Part shown: positions 27,240-36,828 of the stretch, piece after piece | Position numbering within the stretch: position 1 is the first letter of the stretch | How the letters are laid out: every line of letters starts with the position of its first letter | DNA from: Mucilaginibacter sp. OK268 | GTDB taxonomy: Bacteria; Bacteroidota; Bacteroidia; Sphingobacteriales; Sphingobacteriaceae | Direction: 5' to 3' | Length of the DNA: 64,000 bases | Assembly: GCF_900103125.1 (NCBI RefSeq) | Contig: NZ_FNJV01000001.1 | Span: forward strand, 744,001 to 808,000 | Position numbers and translations under genes: made by a program | Notes under the pieces: generated by a model | Database searches by the model: none | Seen by the model: only the letters and a program-made list of their open reading frames with translations | Told to the model about the DNA's origin: nothing

Positions 27240-27777
27240 GATATTGGATTAATTGGTGTTATTTTTTATTTACAACACTTACAATAGTTTTTACCCTTAT
27301 TCCTGAGCATTTACTGATACGCAAGTTATAAAGTCAATTTGTAGACATTTTGTATTTTGACCAGATTTAATACAGTTTTAGTCCGGAGGTTTGTGTACAG
27401 GGGCTTAGGTATTCAATAAAATATTGCGTATTTTTGTATATACAGCAGCCCGGTTTTCCTGATAAAAAGGAAACCGGGCTGTTTGGTTAAAGGAAAATAC
27501 AAGCCAAAAACAAGCTGTTTGGTATGTAGTTAATTGGTTGTCAGTAATTTAATACTTTTTAAACCTTTCAAAACCCATCAAAAATTTGTTAAAAAGTGTT
27601 AAAATCGATGGTTTTGAATGATTTTTGAGCTGTTTTTGACTCGTTTTGACCCGGTTTTTTGTTAAAAAAGTGTTAAAATAAAGCTTTAAAAAGTTTTGTG
27701 CAGGCCTGGTGCTATCGATATGTTAAAAAGATACTTAAACTCATAACGCTAAACGTAGAAATCAAAACTCAAAAATT
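27240..27777 (+). other. Long leader region of the EamA gene
   Basis: 538 bases without a convincing gene. The first 180 bases show nothing. A TATTTTTG (-7 type) box lies at 27429-27436, without a clear TTTG at the right distance. A hairpin follows at 27447-27480 (AGCCCGGTTT paired with AAACCGGGCT), then an AT-rich stretch, then GTTAAAA repeats. The whole order matches 62683-62950 upstream of cysQ. Confidence 0.6.
27586..27700 (+). promoter_or_regulatory. AT-rich leader element with GTTAAAA repeats, copy 2
   Basis: TTGTTAAAAAGTGTTAAAAT at 27586-27605 and GTTAAAAAAGTGTTAAAAT at 27661-27679, followed by AAAGCTTTAAAAAGTTTT. The spacer starts CGATGGTTTTGAAT, as in copy 3 (CGATGGTTTTGGAT). It ends 78 bases before the EamA ATG. 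Confidence 0.6.
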
Positions 27778-28191
27778 ATGTGGTGGATATACGCTTTATT
27801 TTCGGCCTTGTTTGCGGCCCTTACCGCAATATTTGCTAAAATAGGTATCAAGGGAGTTGATACCGACCTGGCAACTGCCATACGTACCGTGGTGATACTG
27901 ATACTGGCCTGGGCCATTGTATTATTTAAAGGAGGTAATCAGGGTATCAGTGGTTTAAGTAAAGTTAACTGGACATTCCTGGTGCTTTCGGGCTGCGCTA
28001 CCGGGCTTTCGTGGATCTGTTATTTTAAAGCGCTACAATTGGGCAAGGTATCGCAGGTGGCGCCGGTTGATAAACTGAGTGTGGCTATTGCCATTGTTTT
28101 ATCGGTAATTTTTTTAGGCGAACCCCTTACCTGGAAAACCGCATCCGGCGCTCTGCTCATCATTGGCGGTACTTTAGTGCTTATATTTTAA
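27778..28191 (+). CDS. EamA-family transporter, single-domain (DMT superfamily)
   Basis: A 137-residue inner-membrane protein with five hydrophobic segments, made of one EamA repeat. The C-terminal ALLIIGGTLVLIF and the KVSQVAPVDKLSVAIAIVLS segment are typical. Half-length members are normal in this family and act as dimers, so it is not truncated. Substrate unknown; such small DMT proteins export metabolites or amines. It has a long leader carrying the GTTAAAA element. Confidence 0.85.
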   Translation: MWWIYALFSALFAALTAIFAKIGIKGVDTDLATAIRTVVILILAWAIVLFKGGNQGISGLSKVNWTFLVLSGCATGLSWICYFKALQLGKVSQVAPVDKLSVAIAIVLSVIFLGEPLTWKTASGALLIIGGTLVLIF

Positions 28192-28319
28192 GGTTTTATC
28201 ACAGGTATTTTACTTTGGCTTAATCATATTGTAACAAATACACAACAATTCATAAAATTCAGTTTTAATCCAATCTTTCTTGGCAAATTCGCGGCTTGAA
28301 TAATCCTTTTAGCACAATA

Positions 28320-30833
28320 ATGAAGCCCGTTTATATACTCTTTTTGTTTGTTGTTTTTTTTGTGAATGCCCAGGCCCAGGTTAATCCCGCTGCCAAAGGC
28401 AAAATAAGCGGTAAAGTTACCGATGCCACTAACAAGCAGCCGGTTGACTATGCCACTGTATCCGTTTATAAACAAGGCAGCACATCGCCTTTTAACGGCA
28501 TCAGTACCGATACAAAAGGAAATTTTACGGTAGATCATATCCCTACAGGGGAGTATAAAGTAACCGCCGACTTTTTAGGTTATCAGCGGGCTACTATTGA
28601 GCATGTGATCGTAAAGGATGGTAATGTATCCATAGGCGAAATAAAACTAAGCCCGATGCCGCACCAGCTTCAGGGTGTAACCATAACCGCCAAAACGCCA
28701 ACGGTTGAAAACCGGATAGATAAAATGGTGTACAATCCTCAAAATGACCTGAGTGCTCAGGGCGGTGTGGCTATTGACATATTAAAAAAAGTGCCACAGA
28801 TAACGGTTGATATTGATGGTAATGTTGAGTTGCAGGGTAATGCCAATATCCGGTTTTTAATCAATGGTAAACCTTCCAGTATTTTTGGGGCAAGTTTGGC
28901 CGATGCGCTTGCCAGTATTCCGGCCAGCCAGATCAAGAGTATCGAGGTGATCACCAGTCCGGGTGCTAAATATGATGCTGCCGGTACGGGTGGTATCGTA
29001 AACATTATTTTAAAGGATAGCAAGGTAGAGGGTGTGAATGGCAGCGTTAACCTGTCGGCAGGTACACGTCGCGAAAACGGGTCGTTTAACCTGAATGTAC
29101 GCAAAGGTAACTTTGGAGTGAACGCTTTTTTTAGTGGTAACGCGCAGATCAATAGTAACTCACCCAACACCCGTAACCGTGATTCTAAAGATTCGCTGAA
29201 TAACAATACCAACCTGTTTCAACAGGGTAGTAATAACTTTAAGCGTAACGGCTATCAATCGGGCCTGAATTTTACCTGGAACATTACCAAGCACGACGAT
29301 CTGAATGCTTCTATCGGCTTTAATCATTTTGGTAATCATGCCGATGGCTTAACCAATGAATTTTCTCGTAAAACAGACCCCAGTGGTAATTTACTGTCAG
29401 ATACCAGCGATATCCGCCACTCTAACAGTAAATTCAACGGTACATCTACTGATGTGAGTGTAGGGTACAAAAAAACGTTTGATAAAGAAGGGCAGGAGCT
29501 TAATGTGCTGTATACCTCCAGTTTTGGTAATAATAGTTTCAGTTCCTTTCAGCAGCAGGATTATGCTAACAATGTTAAACCTTCAACGGGCATATCAAAT
29601 ACCAATCCGGGAAAGGATCATGAAACCACGGTTTCTGTTGATTACACGCACCCGGTGAGTAAAAGTTTTACTGTTGAAACAGGTGGCAAACTCGATTTTA
29701 ACAACATCAATAACAGCGTAGCTACCTCCGTATTATCGCCGGATGGTGTGTTTGAGCCAAGTCCGGGGCAAACGTATAGCTTTACGTATGACCGCAAAAT
29801 ATACGCGTACTATTTGTCGGCTTCCGCATCGTTATTTAATAACTTTTTGGATGTAAAGGGTGGTTTAAGGGATGAATATACGGTTACCACAGCAGATTTT
29901 CAGGGCGTTAATATCCCGAACTATAATATCCTGGCGCCATCGCTGGTGTTCTCCCATAAACTGGATGCTACACAATCTGTCAAGTTGAGCTATACCCGCA
30001 GGATACAACGCCCGGACTATGGCGATCTGAACCCATTCTTGAATATCAGCGATGTGCATAACATCAGCACCGGTAATCCGAACCTAAAACCTGAAAAGGG
30101 AGATAATTTTGAACTGGGTTACAATAAAAGCTTTGACAAAGGAGCTAATATTAACATTGCCGCTTTTTATCGCCGTAATACAGATGATATACAGTCGTTC
30201 ACAACCTTTTACTCTACATTGGATGTAAATGGTACTACTTATACCAACGTATCCTATAACCAGCGATACAATTTAGGATCTGAGACCCGTGCGGGTATCA
30301 ACATTTATGCTTCGGTACCAATTACCAGTAAATTGAGTTTGCGTACCAATATGATCTTTAGCGACAGAAGAAGTAACAACCCGGGTTTTACAAGCGTAAG
30401 CGCTTTTGCTTACCGCTTAAACCTGAATGCTCAATACAACTTTGGGCATGACCTGAGCGCGGAATTTTTTGGTAACTACAATTCGTCGCAGAAAGGGATA
30501 CAGGGCACCAACCCTAAATTTGTGTTCTATAACCTGGCTATGCGCAAAATGTTCATGAACAAAAAGGCCAGCATCGGGCTTACAGCATCAAATCCGTTCG
30601 CCAAATATGTTAGTCAGAGTTCAACAACTTTTGGAAACGGCTTTTATCAAACCAATCTGCGATTGGTTCCCGTGCAGTCATTTGGCATCAGCCTGAGCTA
30701 CAAATTTGGTAAGCTTGAATTTAAGAAAGACAACAGGGACAACAAAGAGGATGACAACATGAATAACAATTCAGATAATCCTCCTACAGAAAAACCAAAG
30801 GATAATAACGGCGGCGGCGGAAAAAGTAAGTAA
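28320..30833 (+). CDS. TonB-receptor-like outer-membrane beta-barrel protein
   Basis: An 837-residue protein with a signal peptide (MKPVYILFLFVVFFVNAQAQ), a carboxypeptidase-like regulatory domain at about 30-115 (GKISGKVTDATNKQPVDYAT), a plug-like domain at about 130-220 (IEVITSPGAKYDAAGTGGIV) and a large barrel resembling the outer-membrane beta-barrel family PF14905. The C-terminus departs from the usual aromatic end: it carries about 40 residues rich in Asn, Asp, Gly and Lys after the last strand (SLSYKFGKLEFKK). No SusD follows. Its ligand is unknown; peptides or other small molecules are possible. The ATG at 28320 is preferred over a TTG eight codons earlier. Confidence 0.88.
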   Translation: MKPVYILFLFVVFFVNAQAQVNPAAKGKISGKVTDATNKQPVDYATVSVYKQGSTSPFNGISTDTKGNFTVDHIPTGEYKVTADFLGYQRATIEHVIVKDGNVSIGEIKLSPMPHQLQGVTITAKTPTVENRIDKMVYNPQNDLSAQGGVAIDILKKVPQITVDIDGNVELQGNANIRFLINGKPSSIFGASLADALASIPASQIKSIEVITSPGAKYDAAGTGGIVNIILKDSKVEGVNGSVNLSAGTRRENGSFNLNVRKGNFGVNAFFSGNAQINSNSPNTRNRDSKDSLNNNTNLFQQGSNNFKRNGYQSGLNFTWNITKHDDLNASIGFNHFGNHADGLTNEFSRKTDPSGNLLSDTSDIRHSNSKFNGTSTDVSVGYKKTFDKEGQELNVLYTSSFGNNSFSSFQQQDYANNVKPSTGISNTNPGKDHETTVSVDYTHPVSKSFTVETGGKLDFNNINNSVATSVLSPDGVFEPSPGQTYSFTYDRKIYAYYLSASASLFNNFLDVKGGLRDEYTVTTADFQGVNIPNYNILAPSLVFSHKLDATQSVKLSYTRRIQRPDYGDLNPFLNISDVHNISTGNPNLKPEKGDNFELGYNKSFDKGANINIAAFYRRNTDDIQSFTTFYSTLDVNGTTYTNVSYNQRYNLGSETRAGINIYASVPITSKLSLRTNMIFSDRRSNNPGFTSVSAFAYRLNLNAQYNFGHDLSAEFFGNYNSSQKGIQGTNPKFVFYNLAMRKMFMNKKASIGLTASNPFAKYVSQSSTTFGNGFYQTNLRLVPVQSFGISLSYKFGKLEFKKDNRDNKEDDNMNNNSDNPPTEKPKDNNGGGGKSK

Positions 30834-30836
30834 AGT

Positions 30837-30873
30837 AAAAAGCGACGCTGAACTTATTTCAACATCGCTTTTT
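30837..30873. terminator. Bidirectional terminator
   Basis: AAAAAGCGACG pairs with CATCGCTTTTT, one mismatch, between the convergent receptor and DUF47 genes. Confidence 0.8.
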
Positions 30874-30906
30874 GTTTAGCAGCTTTAAGAAAAGAGCTAT
30901 ATATTG

Positions 30907-31536
30907 TTATCCATTCTTGATCAGGATGCTTTCAATAATCAGGGTTGCATCCTCACAGCTGTCGGTAGCGGTTTCCATCGCCATAAATACATCGGTGTAT
31001 TTGATCAGTTGTATGGCATCCGTTTCATTGGCCAGTAGATCGGCAAAGGCTTTATTGTAAACGGTATCGGCCTGGTATTCCAGTTTCTTGATACTGCTGC
31101 AAAGTTCAAATATCTGTGCGGAATTGCCCAGGTTATTCATGGCATTAATAGCTTTTTCAAGCTCTGTACTGGTTTGCAGTATTAAATTGGCCAGACTTAA
31201 AATAGGGGATGTTATTTTAGGTACATCATATAAATGTATCCGGCGCGATGCCATCGCGATACTATCGGCCACATCGTCAATAGCAGCTGCCAGGTCACAC
31301 ATATCCTTACGCTGAAACGGCGATACTAGTTGTTTGCCCGATTCTGAGAATACCTGGTGAGTAAGCTCGTAACTTTTGATCTTTAATTTATCAATATGGG
31401 TAAAACTGTATTTTTGCTCAAAAACATCTTTTGAGTTTACAGCCATATCCAGCAATTTAGCCATTTCGGCTACATTGGCTGCTGCTTTGTTAAACAGGTC
31501 ATAAAAAATCTTATTGGAATTTGGAAGTATCGACAT
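30907..31536 (-). CDS. DUF47 (PhoU-like) protein
   Basis: A 209-residue all-helical soluble protein of the DUF47/PhoU-like family, recognised from SILPNSNKIFYDLFNKAAANV and the acidic metal-binding heptads (DLAAAIDDVADSIAM and KKLEYQADTVYNKAF). Such proteins normally lie next to a PiT phosphate transporter and regulate it. None is adjacent here, so this copy is orphaned in the window. A role in phosphate homeostasis is inferred from the family. Confidence 0.85.
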   Translation of the reverse strand: MSILPNSNKIFYDLFNKAAANVAEMAKLLDMAVNSKDVFEQKYSFTHIDKLKIKSYELTHQVFSESGKQLVSPFQRKDMCDLAAAIDDVADSIAMASRRIHLYDVPKITSPILSLANLILQTSTELEKAINAMNNLGNSAQIFELCSSIKKLEYQADTVYNKAFADLLANETDAIQLIKYTDVFMAMETATDSCEDATLIIESILIKNG

Positions 31537-31718
31537 ACACTGAACTTTATGATTCTTTATTTAATATCATTAAACTAAAATGTTGTATTTTAGTTGATTA
31601 ACTTGCTTAAGTCCTCAATAATATTTCGCCTAAATGTAGATATTAATTTGCGCTTAAAGGTCATGTTATTGTTAACGTAATGTTAATTTAATATTATTAA
31701 TTAACGTATATTTATAAC

Positions 31719-31958
31719 ATGCCCAAGCATCATTTACCTACTTATGCCATTGTTGAGTTGTTGATAAGACTATCGCAGCATAATTATTTGATAGGCGATT
31801 ACAGGAACCATAGCGCGTTTGATACGGGTGTTATGGTTAAAACTTCGGGAGGGAGCATCAGTTTCCCAACCCATATTGTGCTCAGGCAGTTTGAAGATCC
31901 CACTACGATTAGTGACGATGAACTGTCGCAAATGGCATTACGTTTCAGGAAGGCTTAG
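31719..31958 (+). CDS. Small hypothetical protein
   Basis: A 79-residue soluble protein (MPKHHLPTYAIVELLIRLSQ) with mixed helix and strand character and no recognised family. It has an ATG start, a codon pattern like neighbouring genes and clear intergenic space around it. The upstream 180 bases are AT-rich and could hold its promoter. Confidence 0.5.
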   Translation: MPKHHLPTYAIVELLIRLSQHNYLIGDYRNHSAFDTGVMVKTSGGSISFPTHIVLRQFEDPTTISDDELSQMALRFRKA

Positions 31959-32049
31959 TGTCATTGATAGCTAAGGCTTTGTAACATTTGAGGGTAGGTA
32001 AAACAATATGCTCGCAGCCTTACTTATATTTAATATAAGTTCATTATTT

Positions 32050-32250
32050 ATGAAACCCGCTGATAAACATTATAAATTTATAAACAGTAAAACTGGTTAT
32101 GTAATTTATTATCATTCCATAAGCAGCGACCATACCGCCGAACAGATCAGGGCCGAATTGCAGGAGATAAAAACCAGGGTAGCCATTCAAAATAGAATAT
32201 ACCTCGAAACCGTTTACTGGGAAGAGTTCAAAGACGATGTTAACGTTTAA
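32050..32250 (+). CDS. Small hypothetical protein
   Basis: A 66-residue soluble protein (MKPADKHYKFINSKTGYVIY), predicted alpha/beta, starting at the internal ATG at 32050; the upstream extension looks non-coding. No family is recognised. The 280 bases that follow hold a GC-rich hairpin (CCTTGCGGCAAGG at 32292-32304) and AT-rich DNA. Confidence 0.5.
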   Translation: MKPADKHYKFINSKTGYVIYYHSISSDHTAEQIRAELQEIKTRVAIQNRIYLETVYWEEFKDDVNV

Positions 32251-32527
32251 GCTTCCCACTTGATGATGGAAAAGATAATATAAAAAACCCCTGCCTTGCG
32301 GCAAGGGTTAAAAACCACAACAATTGTTTAATCTTAAGGCTATGAAACCCTAAGATCAATTCCTAACTGCAATGTGGCATTCTGAATATATAACGTTACT
32401 GACTGTCAATTAGTTTAACTGTTTGCATATATTTTACAGGTAATGTGTTAAACTAACTTATTTGCATGGTAAATGAAAAGCAAACAAATTTCATCTTATA
32501 TTTACCAGTAAAACTATAAAACACACT

Positions 32528-33043
32528 ATGAGAAGATTATTACAATTTAAAGCAGGATTGCTTTTTGCATTCGTGCTTTTAACTTCAGTCGCCTTTGCTC
32601 AGGATAAAAAACCGGCAAGCCCGCATGACAGTACAACAGCGGTGGTAGCTGGTTCAACTATCAAAATTAAATATGGTAGTCCCTATGTAAAAGGTCGCAA
32701 AGTATTAGGCGAATTAGTGCCGTTTGATAAAGTGTGGCGTGCCGGAGCGGACTCAGCAACCAGCATAACAACCAGCAAAGCTATAAAAGTAGAAGGTAAA
32801 ACGCTTCCTGCCGGAAGATATGCTTTTTTTATGATCCCATCTAAAAGCGGAACATGGACTATTATTTTCGACAAAGACCCTAAACAATGGGGAGCTTATA
32901 CTTACAAAGAAAGTAATGATGCCTTACGCGTAACAGTTAAAGGCAAAACCGTTCCTAAAACCGAAAGCCTTGTTTATACAATTAACAAAAAAGGCTTCAG
33001 CCTGAAATGGGATACATTCGAAGTACCTGTTTCTATAAAATAA
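32528..33043 (+). CDS. DUF2911-domain exported protein
   Basis: A 171-residue protein with a signal peptide (ending VAFAQ) and a DUF2911 domain, recognised from IKYGSPYVKGRKVLGELVPF, VWRAGADSATSITTSKAI and LPAGRYAFFMIP. The family is common in Bacteroidetes periplasms and its function is unknown. A strong terminator follows at 33071-33097. Confidence 0.9.
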   Translation: MRRLLQFKAGLLFAFVLLTSVAFAQDKKPASPHDSTTAVVAGSTIKIKYGSPYVKGRKVLGELVPFDKVWRAGADSATSITTSKAIKVEGKTLPAGRYAFFMIPSKSGTWTIIFDKDPKQWGAYTYKESNDALRVTVKGKTVPKTESLVYTINKKGFSLKWDTFEVPVSIK

Positions 33044-33070
33044 GGATTTTTGAATTAACCTGATCACATT

Positions 33071-33097
33071 AAAGCCCCTTCGAGGGGCTTTTTTTAT
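33071..33097 (+). terminator. Rho-independent terminator
   Basis: AAAGCCCCTTCGAGGGGCTT followed by a run of T, 27 bases after the DUF2911 stop. Confidence 0.92.
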
Positions 33098-33168
33098 GAC
33101 ATAATAACCCCGAATAACTGTTTAATAGTAAATTAGCAAATTACTATTAGTTTATACTTATACCCCAG

Positions 33169-34263
33169 ATGCGTTATAATCTTCGCGAAAAACCTTTGTT
33201 AAAGAGGGTAGCAGTTATATTATTACTGGCATTGGCCATTTTTGTACTGATGCAACTGGCAGATCATCCCAAATGGGTTGAGCATTATTATTCGGAAGGG
33301 TTTTATATATTTATTTGCAGGGTGCTGCATCCGATTTTTAACCTGTTTCCTTTTAGTATAGGCGATGTTATATATATAGCCATCATATTTTATCTCATTT
33401 ATAAAACTATCGGTTTCTTTAAATTGCTTTTTAAAAAGAAGTTTAAGGAAACCGGTATCATGTTATTGGGATTGGTGATTGGAGTGCAGGTAGGAATATT
33501 GGCATTTTATCTTTTTTGGGGGATGAATTATTTCCGGCCATCCGCAGCTGAACGACTTAATTTACAGGATACCTCTTTTACAACTGCCGATCTGCGTGTA
33601 GTAACCCAATTGCTTATAGATAGCGCAAATGCCACACGAGCGCGCGTTACCGCAACCGACATGGCACAAAGCAACAATACTATTTACCAAACCGCCGAAC
33701 ATGCGCTGAAGTCATTATCAGCAGGTTCGGTTAGCTTTCGAACATGGCACCCGGGTGTTAAGCCCTCCATGTTAACGTTTTTACTCAACTTTATGGGTAC
33801 ATCCGGATATTATAACCCTTTTACCTCCGAAGCACAGATCAATTATCAGATGCCTGTTTTTAACCGGCCATTTGTGGCTTGCCACGAGATGTCGCACCAG
33901 ATGGGCTACGGTGCCGAAGATGAGGCTGATTTTGCAGGTTTTGTAATTGCTGTACACTCAAACGACAGGCTGTTGCGCTATTCGGCCTACCATCTGGCTG
34001 TCAGCGAATTTATGTACTCACTGGGTAGGCGTGATAGTGTTGCTTATAAAACGTTAAAAGCTACCATATCAAAGGACGCACGCCGTGATTATGCCATCGA
34101 ACGTAGTTACTGGCTGTCTTATGAAAATAAGCTCAACGCTATCAGCAGTATTTTTTATGATAGTTTTTTAAAGGCGAATAATCAACCTAAAGGGCTCGAA
34201 ACTTATAACCGGATGGTACTGCTTGTGATGGCCCAGGAACGTAAAAATTGGATCCGTCGTTAA
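33169..34263 (+). CDS. DUF3810 membrane protein with HExxH-type motif
   Basis: A 364-residue protein with about three N-terminal membrane helices (near 10-30, 55-75 and 95-120) and a C-terminal domain typical of DUF3810. The motif ACHEMSHQMGYGAEDEADF has His-Glu-x-x-His with a downstream Glu, the layout of zinc metallopeptidases. The active site would face the periplasm. The substrate is unknown. A small hairpin structure starts just past its stop on the opposite strand. Confidence 0.88.
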   Translation: MRYNLREKPLLKRVAVILLLALAIFVLMQLADHPKWVEHYYSEGFYIFICRVLHPIFNLFPFSIGDVIYIAIIFYLIYKTIGFFKLLFKKKFKETGIMLLGLVIGVQVGILAFYLFWGMNYFRPSAAERLNLQDTSFTTADLRVVTQLLIDSANATRARVTATDMAQSNNTIYQTAEHALKSLSAGSVSFRTWHPGVKPSMLTFLLNFMGTSGYYNPFTSEAQINYQMPVFNRPFVACHEMSHQMGYGAEDEADFAGFVIAVHSNDRLLRYSAYHLAVSEFMYSLGRRDSVAYKTLKATISKDARRDYAIERSYWLSYENKLNAISSIFYDSFLKANNQPKGLETYNRMVLLVMAQERKNWIRR

Positions 34264-34345
34264 AAAAAGCGTTCCGGTATCTCACCCCCGGAACGCACTG
34301 CAATATCATCAAATGATATTGTATCAACTAAATCTCAGATATCAT
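34262..34345 (-). ncRNA. Candidate small RNA / terminator element K, copy A
   Basis: On the reverse strand the sequence ends in a nine-base stem GCGTTCCGG/CCGGAACGC with loop GGGTGAGATA, then a T run, which is a terminator structure. About 55 bases before the stem are also similar to 43070-43116 (shared TTTAGTTGAT and CATGA...GAGAT blocks). No gene on this strand ends here, so a short independent transcript is possible. It could instead act only as the DUF3810 gene's terminator, or be a remnant repeat. Confidence 0.4.
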
Positions 34346-34603
34346 GCTTAATGAGTACCCAAGCTCTTATAAATTTACCATTGCAAAAAAGCGTTCGGTA
34401 AACAAAACTTTATTACTTTGTAAGTATGCTGTTTTATAGCAGTAAGATTGATCAGTTTAGTATTCAATTATGAATAATTGAATGAAAACGCCTTTATGTT
34501 ATAAACATTGTACGCTTGAACGGCAAATCTACTTTAATTATTATTAAAACATTTTAAACTTTATAATCAAAAAGTCAAATTGGCCAGTAAAAATATCGTT
34601 ACC

Positions 34604-36793
34604 ATGAAGCCTTATATAACTATAGTTTTAATATTTTTCCCGATAGTAACTTTTGCTCAGATATTTAACCAAAACGAAATAAAACGGGCAAAAGAACAGG
34701 CAAAAACAGTTACCATTATACGTGATAATTGGGGAGTTCCGCACATTTATGGAAAAACGGATGCTGCTGTAGTTTTTGGGTTGATGTACACTCAATGCGA
34801 AGACAATTTTAAAGGTATAGAGCGAAATTACCTGTACCAGTTGGGCCGGCAAACAGAAGTTGACGGGAATAGCAAGCTATATACCGATGTACAATTACAG
34901 TTGATTGCTGATAGCGCCGAAGCCATCAAAGATTATAAGGCCAGTGCTCCCTGGTTTAAGAAACTCATGGACGCCTTTGCCGATGGTATCAATTATTACT
35001 TGTACAAACACCCCGAAGTAAAGCCACAGGTGTTTAAACGTTTTGAGCCCTGGTATGCTTTAATGTTTACCGATGGCAGTGTTGCCGCTACCGAAACCGG
35101 GGGGATTCATCTTAACGAAACAGAAGAATTTTATAATGGAGGAAGCGAAAAGCTTGGCGTTCTGAACAAAAGGCCAAGCCCCGTTTATGATATGGTGAAT
35201 GAGCGCGAAACCGGGTCAAATGGTTTTGCTATAGCGCCTTCTAAATCGGCATCGGGACATGCTTTATTATACATTAACCCGCATGTGCCTTTTTACTTTC
35301 GTAGTGAGGTTGAACTGGTGAGCGATGAGGGGCTGCATGCTTATGGCGCGGTTACCTGGGGACAGTTTTTTATTTACCAGGGTTTTAATCAGCATTGCGG
35401 TTGGATGCACACCAGCAGTTATGCCGATGTGGGTGATCTATATGCCGAAAAGATGAGTAAGAAGGACGGGAAATGGTATTATGAATATAACGGATCACTT
35501 AAGCCGGTTATTACCCGGAAACTGGTACTGAATATCAGGAATGGCGATAAGCTGGAACAAAAAACAATCACGGGTTATTATACCCACCACGGCCCCGTGT
35601 TAGGCAGCCGCGGTGGCAAATGGCTGGCGTTGAAAGCCAATAACCGCTCCTACAATGCGCTATTAGAGTCGTGGCTAATTACTAAGGCCAATACCCTTGC
35701 AGAATATAAAAAAGCCATGGACCTGGTATCAAATGCATCCAACAATACCGTTTATGCTGATGATAAGGGTAATATCGTGTTCTGGTATGGCAACTATATC
35801 CCCAAACGTAATCCTAAGTTTGACTGGAGCCTGCCTGTTGACGGTAGTACCCCGGCAACCGAATGGCAGGGTGTACATGACCTGAAAGATATCATCACCG
35901 ATATAAACCCGGCGACCGGCTGGATCCAGAATTGTAATTCAACACCGTATACAGCCTCCGGAACCAACAGCCCGGATAAGAGTAGGTACCCGGTTTATAT
36001 GGCTCCTGATGGAGAAAACTACCGGGCTATAACCGCTATTAAATTGCTTAAAGATGCCAATCATATCACGCTCGATGAACTAATTGCAAAGGGCTATAAC
36101 CATTACCTGGCTGCCTTTGACGATTTGCTGCCATCTTTGTTCGTAGCTTATGACAATGCACCAGATTCTGTTAAACAGTTGCTTAGTGAGCCCGTGCAGT
36201 TACTAAGGCAATGGGACAAGTACAGCGCTGCAAATTCTGTAGCCAGTACCGTTGCCATTGAATGGGGCACAGCAATGATGAAAAATTTACCGCCACCCCA
36301 AACCGATCAGCAGAGCACTTTTATTACCCAACGTGTGAAAAAACTTTCTCAGATGGATGGCAGCCAGCAGCTTGAACTTTTAGCGGTAGTTTTAAAAAAC
36401 CTGCAAAGCCGCTTTGGTACATGGAAAATACAGTGGGGAGAGGTGAACCGGTACCAGCGCCCGGTTGATGGCACTACCTTTGATGATAAACTATCGAGTA
36501 TTCCTGTGGGGGCAACCGGATCGGGCTTTGGGCAGCTGCCATCGTTCCAGAGTCGGACCATGAATACGCAAAAACGTTATGGTTATTCAGGTAACAGTTT
36601 TGTGGCGGCCGTGGAGTTTGGCCCCAGGATAAAGGCCAAAAGTATTATGACTGGCGGGCAGTCTTTTGATGCCACATCAAAAAACTTTACCGACCAGGCA
36701 CAGGGGTTTATTGATGGCAAGTTCAAAGATGTGTTATTTTATAAGAGCGATGTGCTTAAACACGCTCAGAAAACCTACCATCCGGGCGATTAA
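34604..36793 (+). CDS. Penicillin acylase family protein (Ntn hydrolase), exported
   Basis: A 729-residue protein with a signal peptide (ending TFAQ). The pattern is that of the S45 Ntn-hydrolases: alpha chain, spacer, then the catalytic beta-chain N-terminal Ser in RETGSNGFAIAPSKS. The oxyanion-site Asn is probably the one in ASNNTVYAD. Activation requires self-cleavage before that Ser. Family members cleave amides such as acyl-homoserine lactones or cephalosporin side chains; the closest type here is the AHL acylase/aculeacin acylase-like group. The true substrate is unknown. The 340 bases upstream hold element K copy A and AT-rich DNA. Confidence 0.88.
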   Translation: MKPYITIVLIFFPIVTFAQIFNQNEIKRAKEQAKTVTIIRDNWGVPHIYGKTDAAVVFGLMYTQCEDNFKGIERNYLYQLGRQTEVDGNSKLYTDVQLQLIADSAEAIKDYKASAPWFKKLMDAFADGINYYLYKHPEVKPQVFKRFEPWYALMFTDGSVAATETGGIHLNETEEFYNGGSEKLGVLNKRPSPVYDMVNERETGSNGFAIAPSKSASGHALLYINPHVPFYFRSEVELVSDEGLHAYGAVTWGQFFIYQGFNQHCGWMHTSSYADVGDLYAEKMSKKDGKWYYEYNGSLKPVITRKLVLNIRNGDKLEQKTITGYYTHHGPVLGSRGGKWLALKANNRSYNALLESWLITKANTLAEYKKAMDLVSNASNNTVYADDKGNIVFWYGNYIPKRNPKFDWSLPVDGSTPATEWQGVHDLKDIITDINPATGWIQNCNSTPYTASGTNSPDKSRYPVYMAPDGENYRAITAIKLLKDANHITLDELIAKGYNHYLAAFDDLLPSLFVAYDNAPDSVKQLLSEPVQLLRQWDKYSAANSVASTVAIEWGTAMMKNLPPPQTDQQSTFITQRVKKLSQMDGSQQLELLAVVLKNLQSRFGTWKIQWGEVNRYQRPVDGTTFDDKLSSIPVGATGSGFGQLPSFQSRTMNTQKRYGYSGNSFVAAVEFGPRIKAKSIMTGGQSFDATSKNFTDQAQGFIDGKFKDVLFYKSDVLKHAQKTYHPGD

Positions 36794-36828
36794 GCCATTG
36801 GGTTAAAAATATATTTGGATATCAAAAA

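Noticed and set aside
28320..30833. Outer-membrane protein considered as a SusC with a SusD partner
   Set aside because: The next gene is DUF47 on the reverse strand and the C-terminal tail is not that of SusC, so it is described as a general receptor-like barrel.
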